NCBI RefSeq assembly: GCF_001552135.1
Contig: NZ_BCQP01000019.1
Span: 53,172-117,171 of the forward strand
Length of the DNA stretch: 64,000 bases
Direction: 5' to 3'
DNA from: Actinomadura chibensis NBRC 106107
GTDB lineage: Bacteria > Actinomycetota > Actinomycetes > Streptosporangiales > Streptosporangiaceae
The position numbers were made by a program, and so were the translations under genes. The notes below the pieces were generated by a model. The model was given only the letters and a program-made list of their open reading frames with translations. It was not told where the DNA came from and searched no databases. Of this stretch, positions 47,710 through 55,846 are shown in pieces. Within the stretch, counting starts at the first letter, position 1; each line of letters opens with the position of its first letter.

Positions 47710-48390
47710 CTACTCGTCGTCGGAGTCGCGCTCCAGTTCCTTCTGCCGCTTCGCCAGTTCCTTCTGCTGCTTCGTCCGGCGGCGCTTCACCCCGACGCCG
47801 CCCCAGAACGCGAAGCCCTTGACGACGACCGTGGGCGCGCCGGGCACGCCGGGGCCGCTCGCCCGCTGGTCGAAGCCGCCCATGATGCCGATGCCCTTGA
47901 CGTGCACGGTCACGTCGTCCGGCACGATGATCTCGAACCCGCCCATCAGGGCGAGCGCGGTGATCGTGGTCACCGGCTCGGTGAACCGCGCCTCGCGCAG
48001 GTCGATCTTGCCGCCGCCCCAGAACGCGAACGCGCGGAACCGCTGGGGCACGTTCCACACGCCCGACCTGCGGAAACCGCTCATGACGCCGATCCCGGTC
48101 GACCAGGACGGTGCGCCCTCGACCGGCCGCCGGTCCGGGGCGCCGGACGCCGGGGCGGACGGGAGCGGGGCGGCGTCGCCGGGCGCGGGCAGGTCGCGGG
48201 TGATCGGCGCGAGGTCCGCGTAGGTCTTGGCCGCGTACACCGCGTCCAGCCGCTCGTCGAGCTCGGCGAGGGTCAGCCGCCCGTCGCCCGCCGCGTCCCG
48301 CAGCACCTGGGCGACCCGCTCGCGGTCGGCGTCACCGGCCCGCATCTCCGGCGTCCCGGACGCGCCGGAGGGCTCGGGGAGGTTCGTCAT
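47710..48390 (-). CDS. DUF1707 protein with LiaF-like C-terminal domain
   Basis: 226 residues from ATG 48388-48390. DUF1707 is at residues 15-68 (MRAGDADRERVAQVLRDAAG, GRLTLAELDERLDAVYAAKTYADL). The second half has short repeated beta blocks (GVMSGFRRSG, AFWGGGKIDLREA, ALMGGFEIIVP, GIMGGFDQRA, AFWGGVGVKRR) as in the cell-wall-stress protein LiaF. There is no membrane segment. Members are linked to sensing of envelope stress. It ends in a charged KQQKELAKRQKELE helix. Ends close to the convergent TetR gene; downstream of the oxidoreductase on the same strand. Confidence 0.85.
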   Translation of the reverse strand: MTNLPEPSGASGTPEMRAGDADRERVAQVLRDAAGDGRLTLAELDERLDAVYAAKTYADLAPITRDLPAPGDAAPLPSAPASGAPDRRPVEGAPSWSTGIGVMSGFRRSGVWNVPQRFRAFAFWGGGKIDLREARFTEPVTTITALALMGGFEIIVPDDVTVHVKGIGIMGGFDQRASGPGVPGAPTVVVKGFAFWGGVGVKRRRTKQQKELAKRQKELERDSDDE

Positions 48391-48399
48391 GCGCCGAGC

Positions 48400-50700
48400 C
48401 TAGACCGCCCCCGCACCGCCCGGCGAGCCGCTCTCCAAGCGGACGACGACCGACTTCGACGTCGGCGTGTTGCTGACGTCGGCGGTGCTGTCGAGCGGGA
48501 CGAGGACGTTCGTCTCCGGGAAGTACGCCGCCGCGCAGCCCCGCGCGGTCGGGTAGGCCACGACGCGGAAGGACGGCGCCCGCCGCTCCACGCCGTCCGA
48601 CCACTCGGAGACGAGGTCGACCACGGCGCCGTCGTCCACGCCGAGCGCGGCCAGGTCGTCCGGGTTGACGAACACGACGCGGCGCCCGGCCTTGATGCCG
48701 CGGTAGCGGTCGTCGAGACCGTAGATCGTGGTGTTGTACTGGTCGTGGCTCCGGACGGTCTGGAGCAGCAGCCGCCCCTCCGGGACGCGCAGCACCTCCA
48801 ACTCGTTCACCGTCATGTTCGCCTTGCCGGTCGCGGTCGGGAAGCGGCGCTCGTCGCGCGGCGCGTGCGGCAGCGTGAACCCGCCCTTCTGCCGGACGCG
48901 CGCGTTGTAGCGCGCGAAGCCGGGCACGACGCGGGACACGTGGTCGCGGATCACGTCGTAGTCGCGCTCCATCGCGTCCCAGTCGATGCCCGAGCCCGGC
49001 AGCGCGGCCTTGGCCAGGCGGCACACGATCGACACCTCCGACAGCAGGTCGGCGGACGCGGGCGCGAGCCGCCCCCGGGACGCGTGCACCATGCCCATCG
49101 AGTCCTCGACGGAGACGAACTGCGTCCCGGACGCCTGCTCGTCGCGCTCGGTCCGGCCGAGCGTCGGCAGGATCAGCGCCGTGTCGCCGGTGACGGCGTG
49201 CGACCGGTTGAGCTTCGTCGACACCTGCGCGGTCAGCCGGCACGAGCGCAGCGCCGCCTCGGTCACCGCCGAGTCGGGGGTCGCGCGGACGAAGTTGCCG
49301 CCCATCCCGAGGAACACCTTCGCCCGGCCGTCGCGCATGGCGCGGATCGCGTCCACGGTGTCGAGGCCGTGCTCGCGCGGCGGCTCGAACCCGAACTCGG
49401 CGGCGAGCGCGTCCAGGAACTCCGGCTTCGGCTTCTCCCAGATGCCCATCGTCCGGTCGCCCTGGACGTTGGAGTGCCCGCGCACCGGGCAGACGCCCGC
49501 GCCGGGGCGGCCGATGTTGCCGCGCAGCAGCAGGAAGTTCACGATCTCGCGGATCGTCGGGACGGAGTTGCGGTGCTGGGTGAGGCCCATCGCCCAGCAC
49601 ACGATGATCCGCTTCGCGCCGAGCACGTCGCCGAGCGCCGCCGCGATCTCGCCGCGGGTGAGGCCGGTCGCCTCCAGCACGTCGTCCCAGTCCAGGCCGA
49701 GGACGTGCTCCCGGAACGCCTCGAACCCGTGGACGTGCTCGTCGAGGAATTCGTGGTCGACGGTGTCCGGCGCGTCCGATTCGAGGAGCAGCCGGTTGAG
49801 CGCCTGGAACAGGGCGAGGTCGCCGTTGAGGCGGATCTGCAGGAACCGGTCGGCGAGCGGCGTGCCGCGCCCGGCCACCCCGGACGGCCGCTGCGGGTTC
49901 TTGAACCGCATCAGCCCCGCCTCGGGCAGCGGGTTCACGGCGATGATCCGCGTCCCCGCCCTCTTCGCGTGCTCCAGCGCCGACAGCATGCGCGGGTGGT
50001 TCGTCCCCGGGTTCTGGCCCACGACGAAGATCAGGTCGGCCCGGTCCAGGTCCTCCAGCAGGACCGAGCCCTTGCCGATGCCGATCGTCTCGCTGAGCGC
50101 CGACCCGGACGACTCGTGGCACATGTTGCTGCAGTCCGGGAGGTTGTTCGTGCCGAACGCCCGGACGAAGAGCTGGTAGGCGAACGCGGCCTCGTTGCTC
50201 GTCCGGCCGGAGGTGTAGAAGACGGCCTCGTCGGGCGAGTCGAGCGCGGTCAGCTCGGAGGCGAGCAGGCGGAACGCCTCGTCCCACGGCACCGGCTCGT
50301 AGTGCTCGGACCCGGCGCGCTTCAGCATCGGCTCGGTCAGCCGCCCCTGCTGCCCGAGCCAGTGGTCGGACCGCTCCGCCAGCTCCGCGACGGTGTGCCG
50401 GGCGAAGAACTCGCGGGTGATCCGCCGGGTCGTCGCCTCCTCCGCGACGGCCTTCGCGCCGTTCTCGCAGAACTCGGCGACGTGCCGGCGGTCGCCCTCC
50501 GGCCACGCGCAGCCGGGGCAGTCGAACCCCTGCTTCTGGTTGACGCGCAGCAGCGTGAGCGCGGTGCGCGTCACGCCCATCTGGTCGTAGGACTGCCGCA
50601 GCGCGGCCGTGACGCCGGGCACGCCCGCGGCCCACTCCTTCGGCCGGGAGACCCGGAGACCGGTGTCGTCGAAGTCGTCGTCGGGCGCCTTGCGGCTCAT
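48400..50700 (-). CDS. FdhF/YdeP-type molybdopterin oxidoreductase
   Basis: 766 residues from ATG 50698-50700 (GAGG about nine bases upstream); the open frame reaches 50754 but without support. DCPGCAWPEG gives Cys61 and Cys64 of the YdeP-type iron-sulphur site, and the bis-MGD regions are clear: YTSGRTSNEAAFAYQLFVRA (in part), VGQNPGTNHPRML, RGNIGRPGAGVCPVRGHSNVQ and a C-terminal molydopterin-binding domain with SHDQYNTTIYG. No signal peptide, so cytoplasmic. Related proteins are formate dehydrogenase-like with unknown electron acceptors, and the family is tied to acid resistance in enterobacteria. Confidence 0.92.
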   Translation of the reverse strand: MSRKAPDDDFDDTGLRVSRPKEWAAGVPGVTAALRQSYDQMGVTRTALTLLRVNQKQGFDCPGCAWPEGDRRHVAEFCENGAKAVAEEATTRRITREFFARHTVAELAERSDHWLGQQGRLTEPMLKRAGSEHYEPVPWDEAFRLLASELTALDSPDEAVFYTSGRTSNEAAFAYQLFVRAFGTNNLPDCSNMCHESSGSALSETIGIGKGSVLLEDLDRADLIFVVGQNPGTNHPRMLSALEHAKRAGTRIIAVNPLPEAGLMRFKNPQRPSGVAGRGTPLADRFLQIRLNGDLALFQALNRLLLESDAPDTVDHEFLDEHVHGFEAFREHVLGLDWDDVLEATGLTRGEIAAALGDVLGAKRIIVCWAMGLTQHRNSVPTIREIVNFLLLRGNIGRPGAGVCPVRGHSNVQGDRTMGIWEKPKPEFLDALAAEFGFEPPREHGLDTVDAIRAMRDGRAKVFLGMGGNFVRATPDSAVTEAALRSCRLTAQVSTKLNRSHAVTGDTALILPTLGRTERDEQASGTQFVSVEDSMGMVHASRGRLAPASADLLSEVSIVCRLAKAALPGSGIDWDAMERDYDVIRDHVSRVVPGFARYNARVRQKGGFTLPHAPRDERRFPTATGKANMTVNELEVLRVPEGRLLLQTVRSHDQYNTTIYGLDDRYRGIKAGRRVVFVNPDDLAALGVDDGAVVDLVSEWSDGVERRAPSFRVVAYPTARGCAAAYFPETNVLVPLDSTADVSNTPTSKSVVVRLESGSPGGAGAV

Positions 50701-50755
50701 CGCACACATCCTCGCGGTCGGCTGGGCATGCCCTACTTTCGCATGCCGCCGCACG

Positions 50756-51841
50756 TCACTGCGGGGGGCCTTCCGTCAGGCGGACGGGGGCGGCCGCCCG
50801 GACGCCCTGCCGGTCGGCCCATTCCAGCTGGACCACGTCCCCCGGATGGCGCGCGAGCATCAGCCCGGTGAGCGTGGCGGGCGAGTCGACGGCCTGCCCG
50901 CCGAGCCCGAGGATGACCCCGCCGACCGGGACGCCCGCGGCGTAGGCGGGCGTCCCCGGCACCACCTCGGCGACCAGCGCGCCGGGCGACCGCCCGTTGG
51001 CCCGGACCTTCACGCCGAGCAGCGCCGTCGGCCCGATGTGCACGGTGGCCGACGCCTCCCCGCGCTCGATCCGCCGCGCCACGGCGAGGGCCCGGTCGGA
51101 CGGGATGGCGTAGCCGCGGTGGTCCTTCCTGCGCTCGCCGCCGTCCATCGTGAACCCCGACGACGCGGCGGTGTTGATCCCGATGACCTTCCCGGACGTG
51201 TCCAGCAGCGGCCCGCCCGAGTCGCCGGGCTTGATCGGCGCGTTCGTCTCGATCAGGCCGGTGAGCCGCTCGGACGTCCCGGTGCTGTCGTCGCGCGCGG
51301 TGACGGACTGCTCCAGCGCCGTCACCAGCCCGGTGACGACGGTGGGCGTCCCGCCCTTGCCGCCCGCGTTGCCGACCGCGGTGACCGGGTCGCCGACCGC
51401 CACGTCCGCCGCCGAGGCGAACACGGCGGGCTTCAGCCGGGACGCGTCGGTCAGCCGGATCACCGCGATGTCCCCGGCGCGGTCGTAGCCGACGACCTTC
51501 GCGGCGTAGCCCCGGCGGTTGTCGGTGTCGGTGCCCTTGATCTGGGTGGCGCCCTGGATGACGTGGTTGTTGGTCAGCACGAGGCCGTCCGCGCTGAGCA
51601 CGATGCCCGTCCCGGCGGCGCGGGTGCCGTCGAGGGACTGCTCGGTCTCGATGTTGACGACGCCGGGACGGCGGCCGCTCGGCTTGGCGTGCTTGGTGGC
51701 GGTCGCGGTGCCGGGCGGCGGGGCGTCCGCCGGGCCCGCGCCCTCCGTCAGCCCGCAGCCGGGGACCAGCAGGGCCAGCAGCGCGAGCAGGAGCATCGGG
51801 ATCGCGGCCCGGGCCGCGCGGCGCACGGGGTCCTCGCTCAC
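50756..51841 (-). CDS. HtrA-like S1C serine protease lipoprotein with PDZ domain
   Basis: 361 residues from GTG 51839-51841, behind GAGGAGGAGG. A signal peptide ends in LVPGC, so Cys29 is probably lipidated. Catalytic triad His93 (TNNHVI), Asp124 (GDIAVI), Ser208 (KPGDSGGP). One PDZ domain covers about 265-355 (LLGVKVRANGRSPGALVAEVVPGTPAYAAGV, in part). It should degrade or refold damaged proteins at the outer membrane face. The upstream DNA has an imperfect inverted repeat (51870-51889) and it is divergent from a TetR gene. Confidence 0.92.
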   Translation of the reverse strand: MSEDPVRRAARAAIPMLLLALLALLVPGCGLTEGAGPADAPPPGTATATKHAKPSGRRPGVVNIETEQSLDGTRAAGTGIVLSADGLVLTNNHVIQGATQIKGTDTDNRRGYAAKVVGYDRAGDIAVIRLTDASRLKPAVFASAADVAVGDPVTAVGNAGGKGGTPTVVTGLVTALEQSVTARDDSTGTSERLTGLIETNAPIKPGDSGGPLLDTSGKVIGINTAASSGFTMDGGERRKDHRGYAIPSDRALAVARRIERGEASATVHIGPTALLGVKVRANGRSPGALVAEVVPGTPAYAAGVPVGGVILGLGGQAVDSPATLTGLMLARHPGDVVQLEWADRQGVRAAAPVRLTEGPPQ

Positions 51842-51869
51842 CTCGACCTCCTCCTCGTTTCACCCAATG

Positions 51870-51889
51870 ATTCCCGATTCCTCGGGATT
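51870..51889. promoter_or_regulatory. Imperfect inverted repeat upstream of the HtrA-like gene
   Basis: ATTCCCGA and TCGGGATT are complementary at seven of eight positions around TTCC, 29 bases upstream of the protease start. It may be an operator or part of a leader hairpin. Confidence 0.35.
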
Positions 51890-51960
51890 AGTCCGGACGA
51901 CGGCGCGGCCCGGTTCGATGGCCGAACCCGGAGCGCGCGATCGGCGCCGGGGGAGGGCAT

Positions 51961-51974
51961 ACCGACCGGTCGGT
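51961..51974. promoter_or_regulatory. TetR-type operator, 14-bp perfect palindrome
   Basis: ACCGACCGGTCGGT is perfectly palindromic and of the ACCGACC-GGTCGGT kind bound by many actinomycete TetR proteins. It lies 46 bases upstream of the TetR start codon. Confidence 0.7.
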
Positions 51975-52019
51975 TCCTGGCAAGCTAGGGGCCGTCGGAC
52001 CGAGAGCGAGGAGGCGGCG

Positions 52020-52628
52020 ATGACCGACCGGGCGGTTCCGGAGTCCGTGGCGCCCGTCCGGCGGAGCGCGGTGGAGCGGCGCATCCTCGCCGCCGCGCTG
52101 CGGCTGTTCGCCGAGCGGGGCTTCGACGGGACGTCCGTGCAGGGCATCGTGGACGAGGCCGAGGTCACCAAGGGCGCCCTGTACCACTACTTCGACTCCA
52201 AGCACGACCTCCTCTACGAGATCCACCGCTCGCTGATCGCGCGGCAGCTCGCCGACCTCCGCGCTGTCCTGGACCGGGGGCTGCCGCCGCGCGAGGCCCT
52301 CCGCGCCGCGCTGACCGGGCTGATCGTCAGCACCGCCGAGCACATCGACGAGGCGAAGGTGTTCACCCGCGAGATGCACCGGCTGGACGACGCCCGCATG
52401 CGCTCCGTCCGCGAGGACCGCCGCCGCTACCACCTGACGTTCCGGACGCTCGTCGAGCGGGGCCGGCGCGACGGCGCGTTCGGCGGCGGCACGCCCGCCG
52501 ATACGGTCACGATCGTCGCGCTCGGCATGGTGAACCAGATGCCCGCCTGGTACCGGGCGGACGGGCCGAAGCCCGCCGAGCGGCTCGCGGACGAGGTCGC
52601 CGACTTCGTCCTCGCCGGTCTGGCCTAG
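52020..52628 (+). CDS. TetR family transcriptional regulator (fatty acid/steroid type)
   Basis: 202 residues from ATG 52020 with GAGGAGGCGG upstream. Residues 18-65 form the helix-turn-helix (AVERRILAAALRLFAERGFD, GTSVQGIVDEAEVTKGALYHYFDSKHDLL). The all-helical remainder (EAKVFTREMHRLDDARMRSV, RRRYHLTFRTLVERG) is similar in pattern to KstR2/FadR-like actinomycete regulators that bind acyl-CoA esters (inference). The palindrome upstream supports autoregulation. It ends in a 4-base overlap with the convergent exporter gene. Confidence 0.9.
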   Translation: MTDRAVPESVAPVRRSAVERRILAAALRLFAERGFDGTSVQGIVDEAEVTKGALYHYFDSKHDLLYEIHRSLIARQLADLRAVLDRGLPPREALRAALTGLIVSTAEHIDEAKVFTREMHRLDDARMRSVREDRRRYHLTFRTLVERGRRDGAFGGGTPADTVTIVALGMVNQMPAWYRADGPKPAERLADEVADFVLAGLA

Positions 52629-53851
52629 CGCGGCGCGCGTCCGGCGAACGCGGTGGCGGCGCCCGCGAGCAGCGCCACGGCGGCGATCGTGAGGGCCATC
52701 GGGACGGCGGTGTCCGGCCCCGCGATCCCGGCGAGCGGCGCGGCGGCCCCGCCGAGCGCGAACGTCGCGACGCCGAGCAGCGCGGACGCGCTCCCGGCGA
52801 CGCGCGGCGGGCGCCCGGACAGCGCCAGCGCCGTCGCGTTCGGCCCGATGAGCCCCTCCCCGAACGCGACGAGGAACAGCGCGGGCAGCACCCCGCGCAG
52901 GCCCATGCCCGCGAGCACTGCGACGAGCAGCCCGGCCCCGCCGAGCGCCACGACGACGAGCCCGGCGGCGAGCAGCCTCCGCAGCGCCACCCGTCCGGCG
53001 AGCGTCCCGCTGAGCTGCCCGGCCGCGACGATCCCGAGGGAGTTGACGCCGAAGACGACGCTGAACTGCTGCGGGGACAGCCCGTAGATGTCCTGCAGCA
53101 CGAACGGCGACCCGGAGATGTAGGTGAACAGCGCGGCGAACGCCATGCCGAGCGTGAGCGCGTACCCGACGAACGCCCGGTCGGCGGCCAGCTCGCGGAA
53201 CGTCCGCGCGGTCGCGCGCAGCCCGCCCGTCTCGCGCTCCCCGGGCGGCAGCGTCTCGCGCAGCCCGAGCAGCGAGCCGAGGAACAGCGCGACCCCGATC
53301 CCGGCGAGGACGGCGAACACGCCCGGCCACGGCATCAGCCGCAGCAACTGCCCGCCGATGACCGGCGCGAGGATCGGCGCCAGCCCGTTCACCAGCATCA
53401 GCGCGGCGAAGAACTTGGCCGCCGCGACGCCGTCGTAGAGGTCCTGGACGATCGCCCGCGCGATCACGATCCCGGCCGCGCCCGCGACGCCCTGCACCAG
53501 CCGTAGCGCGATCAGCGTCTCGACGGTCGGCGCGGCGGCGCACAGCAGCGACGCGGCGGCGTAGGCGGCGAGCCCGACCAGCAGCGGGCGGCGGCGTCCG
53601 AAGGCGTCGCTGAGCGGCCCCGCGACGGCCTGCCCGACGGCCAGCCCGACGATGCACGCGGTCAGCGTGAGCTGCGTCTGCGCCGCGCCGGTCGACAGGT
53701 CCGAGGTCAGCCGGGGGAGCGCGGGCAGGTACATGTCGATCGACAGCGGCGCGAGCGCGGTCAGCGCCCCGAGCACGCCGATCAGCACCAGCCGCCGGTC
53801 CGCCGGACGGTCCTGCGAGGTCTCGGACACCGGTCCGGCCGTCTGCGTCAT
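52625..53851 (-). CDS. MFS multidrug transporter, Bcr/CflA type
   Basis: 408 residues from ATG 53849-53851 (GGAG nine bases upstream); an earlier in-frame ATG at 53920 lacks one. The N-terminus LGALTALAPLSIDMYLPALPRL (in part) is the Bcr/CflA signature, PLSDAFGRRRPLLVG is motif A, and 12 membrane segments can be counted. It should export a drug or a sulphonamide/peptide-type compound. It is convergent with the TetR gene, which could regulate it only through a distant site. Confidence 0.9.
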   Translation of the reverse strand: MTQTAGPVSETSQDRPADRRLVLIGVLGALTALAPLSIDMYLPALPRLTSDLSTGAAQTQLTLTACIVGLAVGQAVAGPLSDAFGRRRPLLVGLAAYAAASLLCAAAPTVETLIALRLVQGVAGAAGIVIARAIVQDLYDGVAAAKFFAALMLVNGLAPILAPVIGGQLLRLMPWPGVFAVLAGIGVALFLGSLLGLRETLPPGERETGGLRATARTFRELAADRAFVGYALTLGMAFAALFTYISGSPFVLQDIYGLSPQQFSVVFGVNSLGIVAAGQLSGTLAGRVALRRLLAAGLVVVALGGAGLLVAVLAGMGLRGVLPALFLVAFGEGLIGPNATALALSGRPPRVAGSASALLGVATFALGGAAAPLAGIAGPDTAVPMALTIAAVALLAGAATAFAGRAPR

Positions 53852-53960
53852 GGGGGGATCTCCAGATGTGGGCGAGCGCGCTACAAACCAGTAATCCAAT
53901 GACACACCGTTATCTTCCACGTCAGGAAGTGAGGTGCATCACACACGCGCCGAGGTGCGA

Positions 53961-54008
53961 CGGGTCGTGCGGCCGGAGGGCGGCCACGCCCTCCGGCCGC
54001 ACGACCCG
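53961..54008. terminator. Very strong hairpin, 22-bp perfect stem
   Basis: Bases 53961-53982 pair perfectly with 53987-54008 around the loop GCCA. The stem is 82% GC. It is the last of three hairpins after the leftward Hsp70/GTPase operon and would also lie upstream of the Bcr/CflA exporter. Confidence 0.8.
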
Positions 54009-54012
54009 AGGA

Positions 54013-54064
54013 GCGAGGGGCCGTTTCCCGGGCCGCGAACGCGGAACGGGAAACGGCCCCTCGC
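54013..54064. terminator. Strong hairpin, 18-bp stem plus 5-bp inner stem
   Basis: Bases 54013-54030 pair with 54047-54064; inside, CCGCG and CGCGG (54033-54044) pair around AA after a 2-base bulge on each side. The outer arm holds CGTTTCCCG/CGGGAAACG. Confidence 0.8.
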
Positions 54065-54078
54065 GACCAACGGGGGTT

Positions 54079-54098
54079 CCAGGGGGTCGCCCCCCTGG
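54079..54098. terminator. Hairpin CCAGGGGG-TCGC-CCCCCTGG
   Basis: An 8-bp perfect stem directly behind the membrane GTPase gene. It contains most of the first copy of the 19-bp repeat listed separately. Confidence 0.65.
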
Positions 54099-54124
54099 GC
54101 TAGCAGGTCGCCCCCCTGGGCTAG
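54085..54124. repeat. Two identical 19-bp repeats, one covering the GTPase stop codon
   Basis: GGTCGCCCCCCTGGGCTAG occurs at 54085-54103 and 54106-54124, separated by CA. The second copy includes the TAG stop (minus strand, 54121-54123) of the membrane GTPase gene, so the duplication reaches into coding DNA. Confidence 0.85.
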
Positions 54125-55842
54125 AAGCCCAACCGTTGGGCTGCCGTTATCACCGCGCCGGTCAGGGTGGCCGCCGTCAGGAGCGACAGGCCGGAGAGGA
54201 CGGCCCAGCGGCCGACCGTGTAGCCGACCGGGACGCGGGACGAGTCGCGTCCGCGCACCGGCCAGGGGGCGCGCAGGGGGGCCGTGCCCGGCGGGTCGGG
54301 CGGGACGTCGGCGACCGTCCCGGCGCCGTTCGCGGTGCCGTTCGCGGCCAGCCCGGTCACCCAGCCGAGCAGTTCCGCGACGTCGGCGGGCTCGGAGCCG
54401 AGGCCGGAGGCGAAGTACCGCACCTGCCCGGCGACCTGGTCGAGCGTCCGGACGGTGTTGCCGAGCCCGACGCGGCCGAGCCAGTCGCGCAGGTCGGCGT
54501 CGCCGGCGAGGCAGCGGCCGATCTCGGTGCGGGCGAGCAGGTCGGTCTTCGTGACGATGACGGCGACGCGCTTCTGCCGCCCCTGGTCGGGACGCGACCG
54601 CAGCTCGTTCAGCACCCGCTGCAGCGTGTCGGCCGGGTCCTCCTCCGACGATCCGGCGGACCGCTCGACGAACCGCCGCTCGTCGCCGGTCAGCGCCCGG
54701 CGGAGCTGCGGGAGCGCGAACGGGTCGACGACGAACAGCAGCGCCTCGCCGTGGTCGAGGTAGCGCAGCGACTCGACCTCCGTCGCGCCCGTGTAGTGCT
54801 CCCCGGCCGGGTCGAACAGGTAGAGGATGCGGCGGGCGCGGCCGGGCAGCTCGACGTCCACCATGGTGGCGAGCGGCAGCTCGGGGCCGGTCTTGGCGAG
54901 CCGCCCGCCGCGCTGGAACTCGCGGATCGCGCCCGCGTACGCCTGCGCGTGCCGCCGCTCGACGAACGCGAGCCGCCCCTCGACGGCGCGGACCCGCGCG
55001 TGCAGCGCCCGGATGCCGAGGACCATGAACGTGGTCTTCCCGGCGGCCGGGCCGCCGACGAACGGCAGCGGCTCCACCCGGACCCGCCCGATCCGCTCGG
55101 GGAGGCGCCCGCCGCAGTGCGGGCAGTAGGCGGCGAGGCGGAACCGTCCGAGCGGGACGGTCGTCGGCAGCCGCGCCCCGCACCGGCACACGTGCCGGAA
55201 CGCGCCGCCCGCCCCGGGCGTGAGGCGCGGATGCCGGGCGCCGCAGCCGGGGCACTCGTACTCGGGCAGCGCGATCCGCTCGTAGCAGAACGGGTGCGGG
55301 CAGGTCTGCAGGATCCGCCCGTACATCATGAACAGGCGCTCCACGGCGGCGAGGACGAGCACGCACGCCAGCCACACGGCGAGCCCGGTCGCGGCGGCCA
55401 CCCCGTAGAGGACGGTCAGCGCCAGCACGAACACGGCGGCGGGGACGGCGGCGGCGACGATCCCCGCGCACAGGCCGAGCCAGACGGGGAACAGGAAGAA
55501 GCCCCAGAAGCCGCCGAGCAGGACGCGCGTCAGCCTGACGACGACGCCCCGCGCCGTCCGGTACACCTGCGGGACGACGGTTCGGCTGATCGTCCACCAG
55601 TCGCGCCACACCTGGCCGAGCAGGTAGTGCCGGTAGGAGACCGCCGGCTCGGCGACCGGGGACGGGCCGTCCAGCGTGGACGGCGCGAGCGTCCGGCACG
55701 CGTGCAGGTAGTAGAGGCCGAGGGCGGCGGCGCCGGCGGCGACGAGCGTCCCGGCGAACAGGACCGGGAACACGTACATGAACCCGAGCCACATGGCGGC
55801 GGCCCACACGGCGATCAGCAGGACGGCGATGACGGGGTTCAC
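54121..55842 (-). CDS. Membrane-anchored GTPase with zinc-ribbon domain
   Basis: 573 residues from GTG 55840-55842, four bases after the GAP1-like stop. Two membrane helices lie at 4-46, two or three more at 108-170, and one at 545-567. Between them, residues 181-245 have cysteine pairs (CPHPFC, ECPGCGARH, CRCGARL, CPHCGG) of zinc ribbons. The G domain follows: P-loop GGPAAGKT (263-270), G3 DPAGE (344-348), G4 TKTD (431-434). TRAFAC-type GTPase with a short insert. As partner of the soluble GTPase encoded two genes upstream, it would bring the system to the membrane. A hairpin lies in its last codons (54126-54142). Confidence 0.85.
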   Translation of the reverse strand: MNPVIAVLLIAVWAAAMWLGFMYVFPVLFAGTLVAAGAAALGLYYLHACRTLAPSTLDGPSPVAEPAVSYRHYLLGQVWRDWWTISRTVVPQVYRTARGVVVRLTRVLLGGFWGFFLFPVWLGLCAGIVAAAVPAAVFVLALTVLYGVAAATGLAVWLACVLVLAAVERLFMMYGRILQTCPHPFCYERIALPEYECPGCGARHPRLTPGAGGAFRHVCRCGARLPTTVPLGRFRLAAYCPHCGGRLPERIGRVRVEPLPFVGGPAAGKTTFMVLGIRALHARVRAVEGRLAFVERRHAQAYAGAIREFQRGGRLAKTGPELPLATMVDVELPGRARRILYLFDPAGEHYTGATEVESLRYLDHGEALLFVVDPFALPQLRRALTGDERRFVERSAGSSEEDPADTLQRVLNELRSRPDQGRQKRVAVIVTKTDLLARTEIGRCLAGDADLRDWLGRVGLGNTVRTLDQVAGQVRYFASGLGSEPADVAELLGWVTGLAANGTANGAGTVADVPPDPPGTAPLRAPWPVRGRDSSRVPVGYTVGRWAVLSGLSLLTAATLTGAVITAAQRLGF

Positions 55843-55846
55843 CGGC

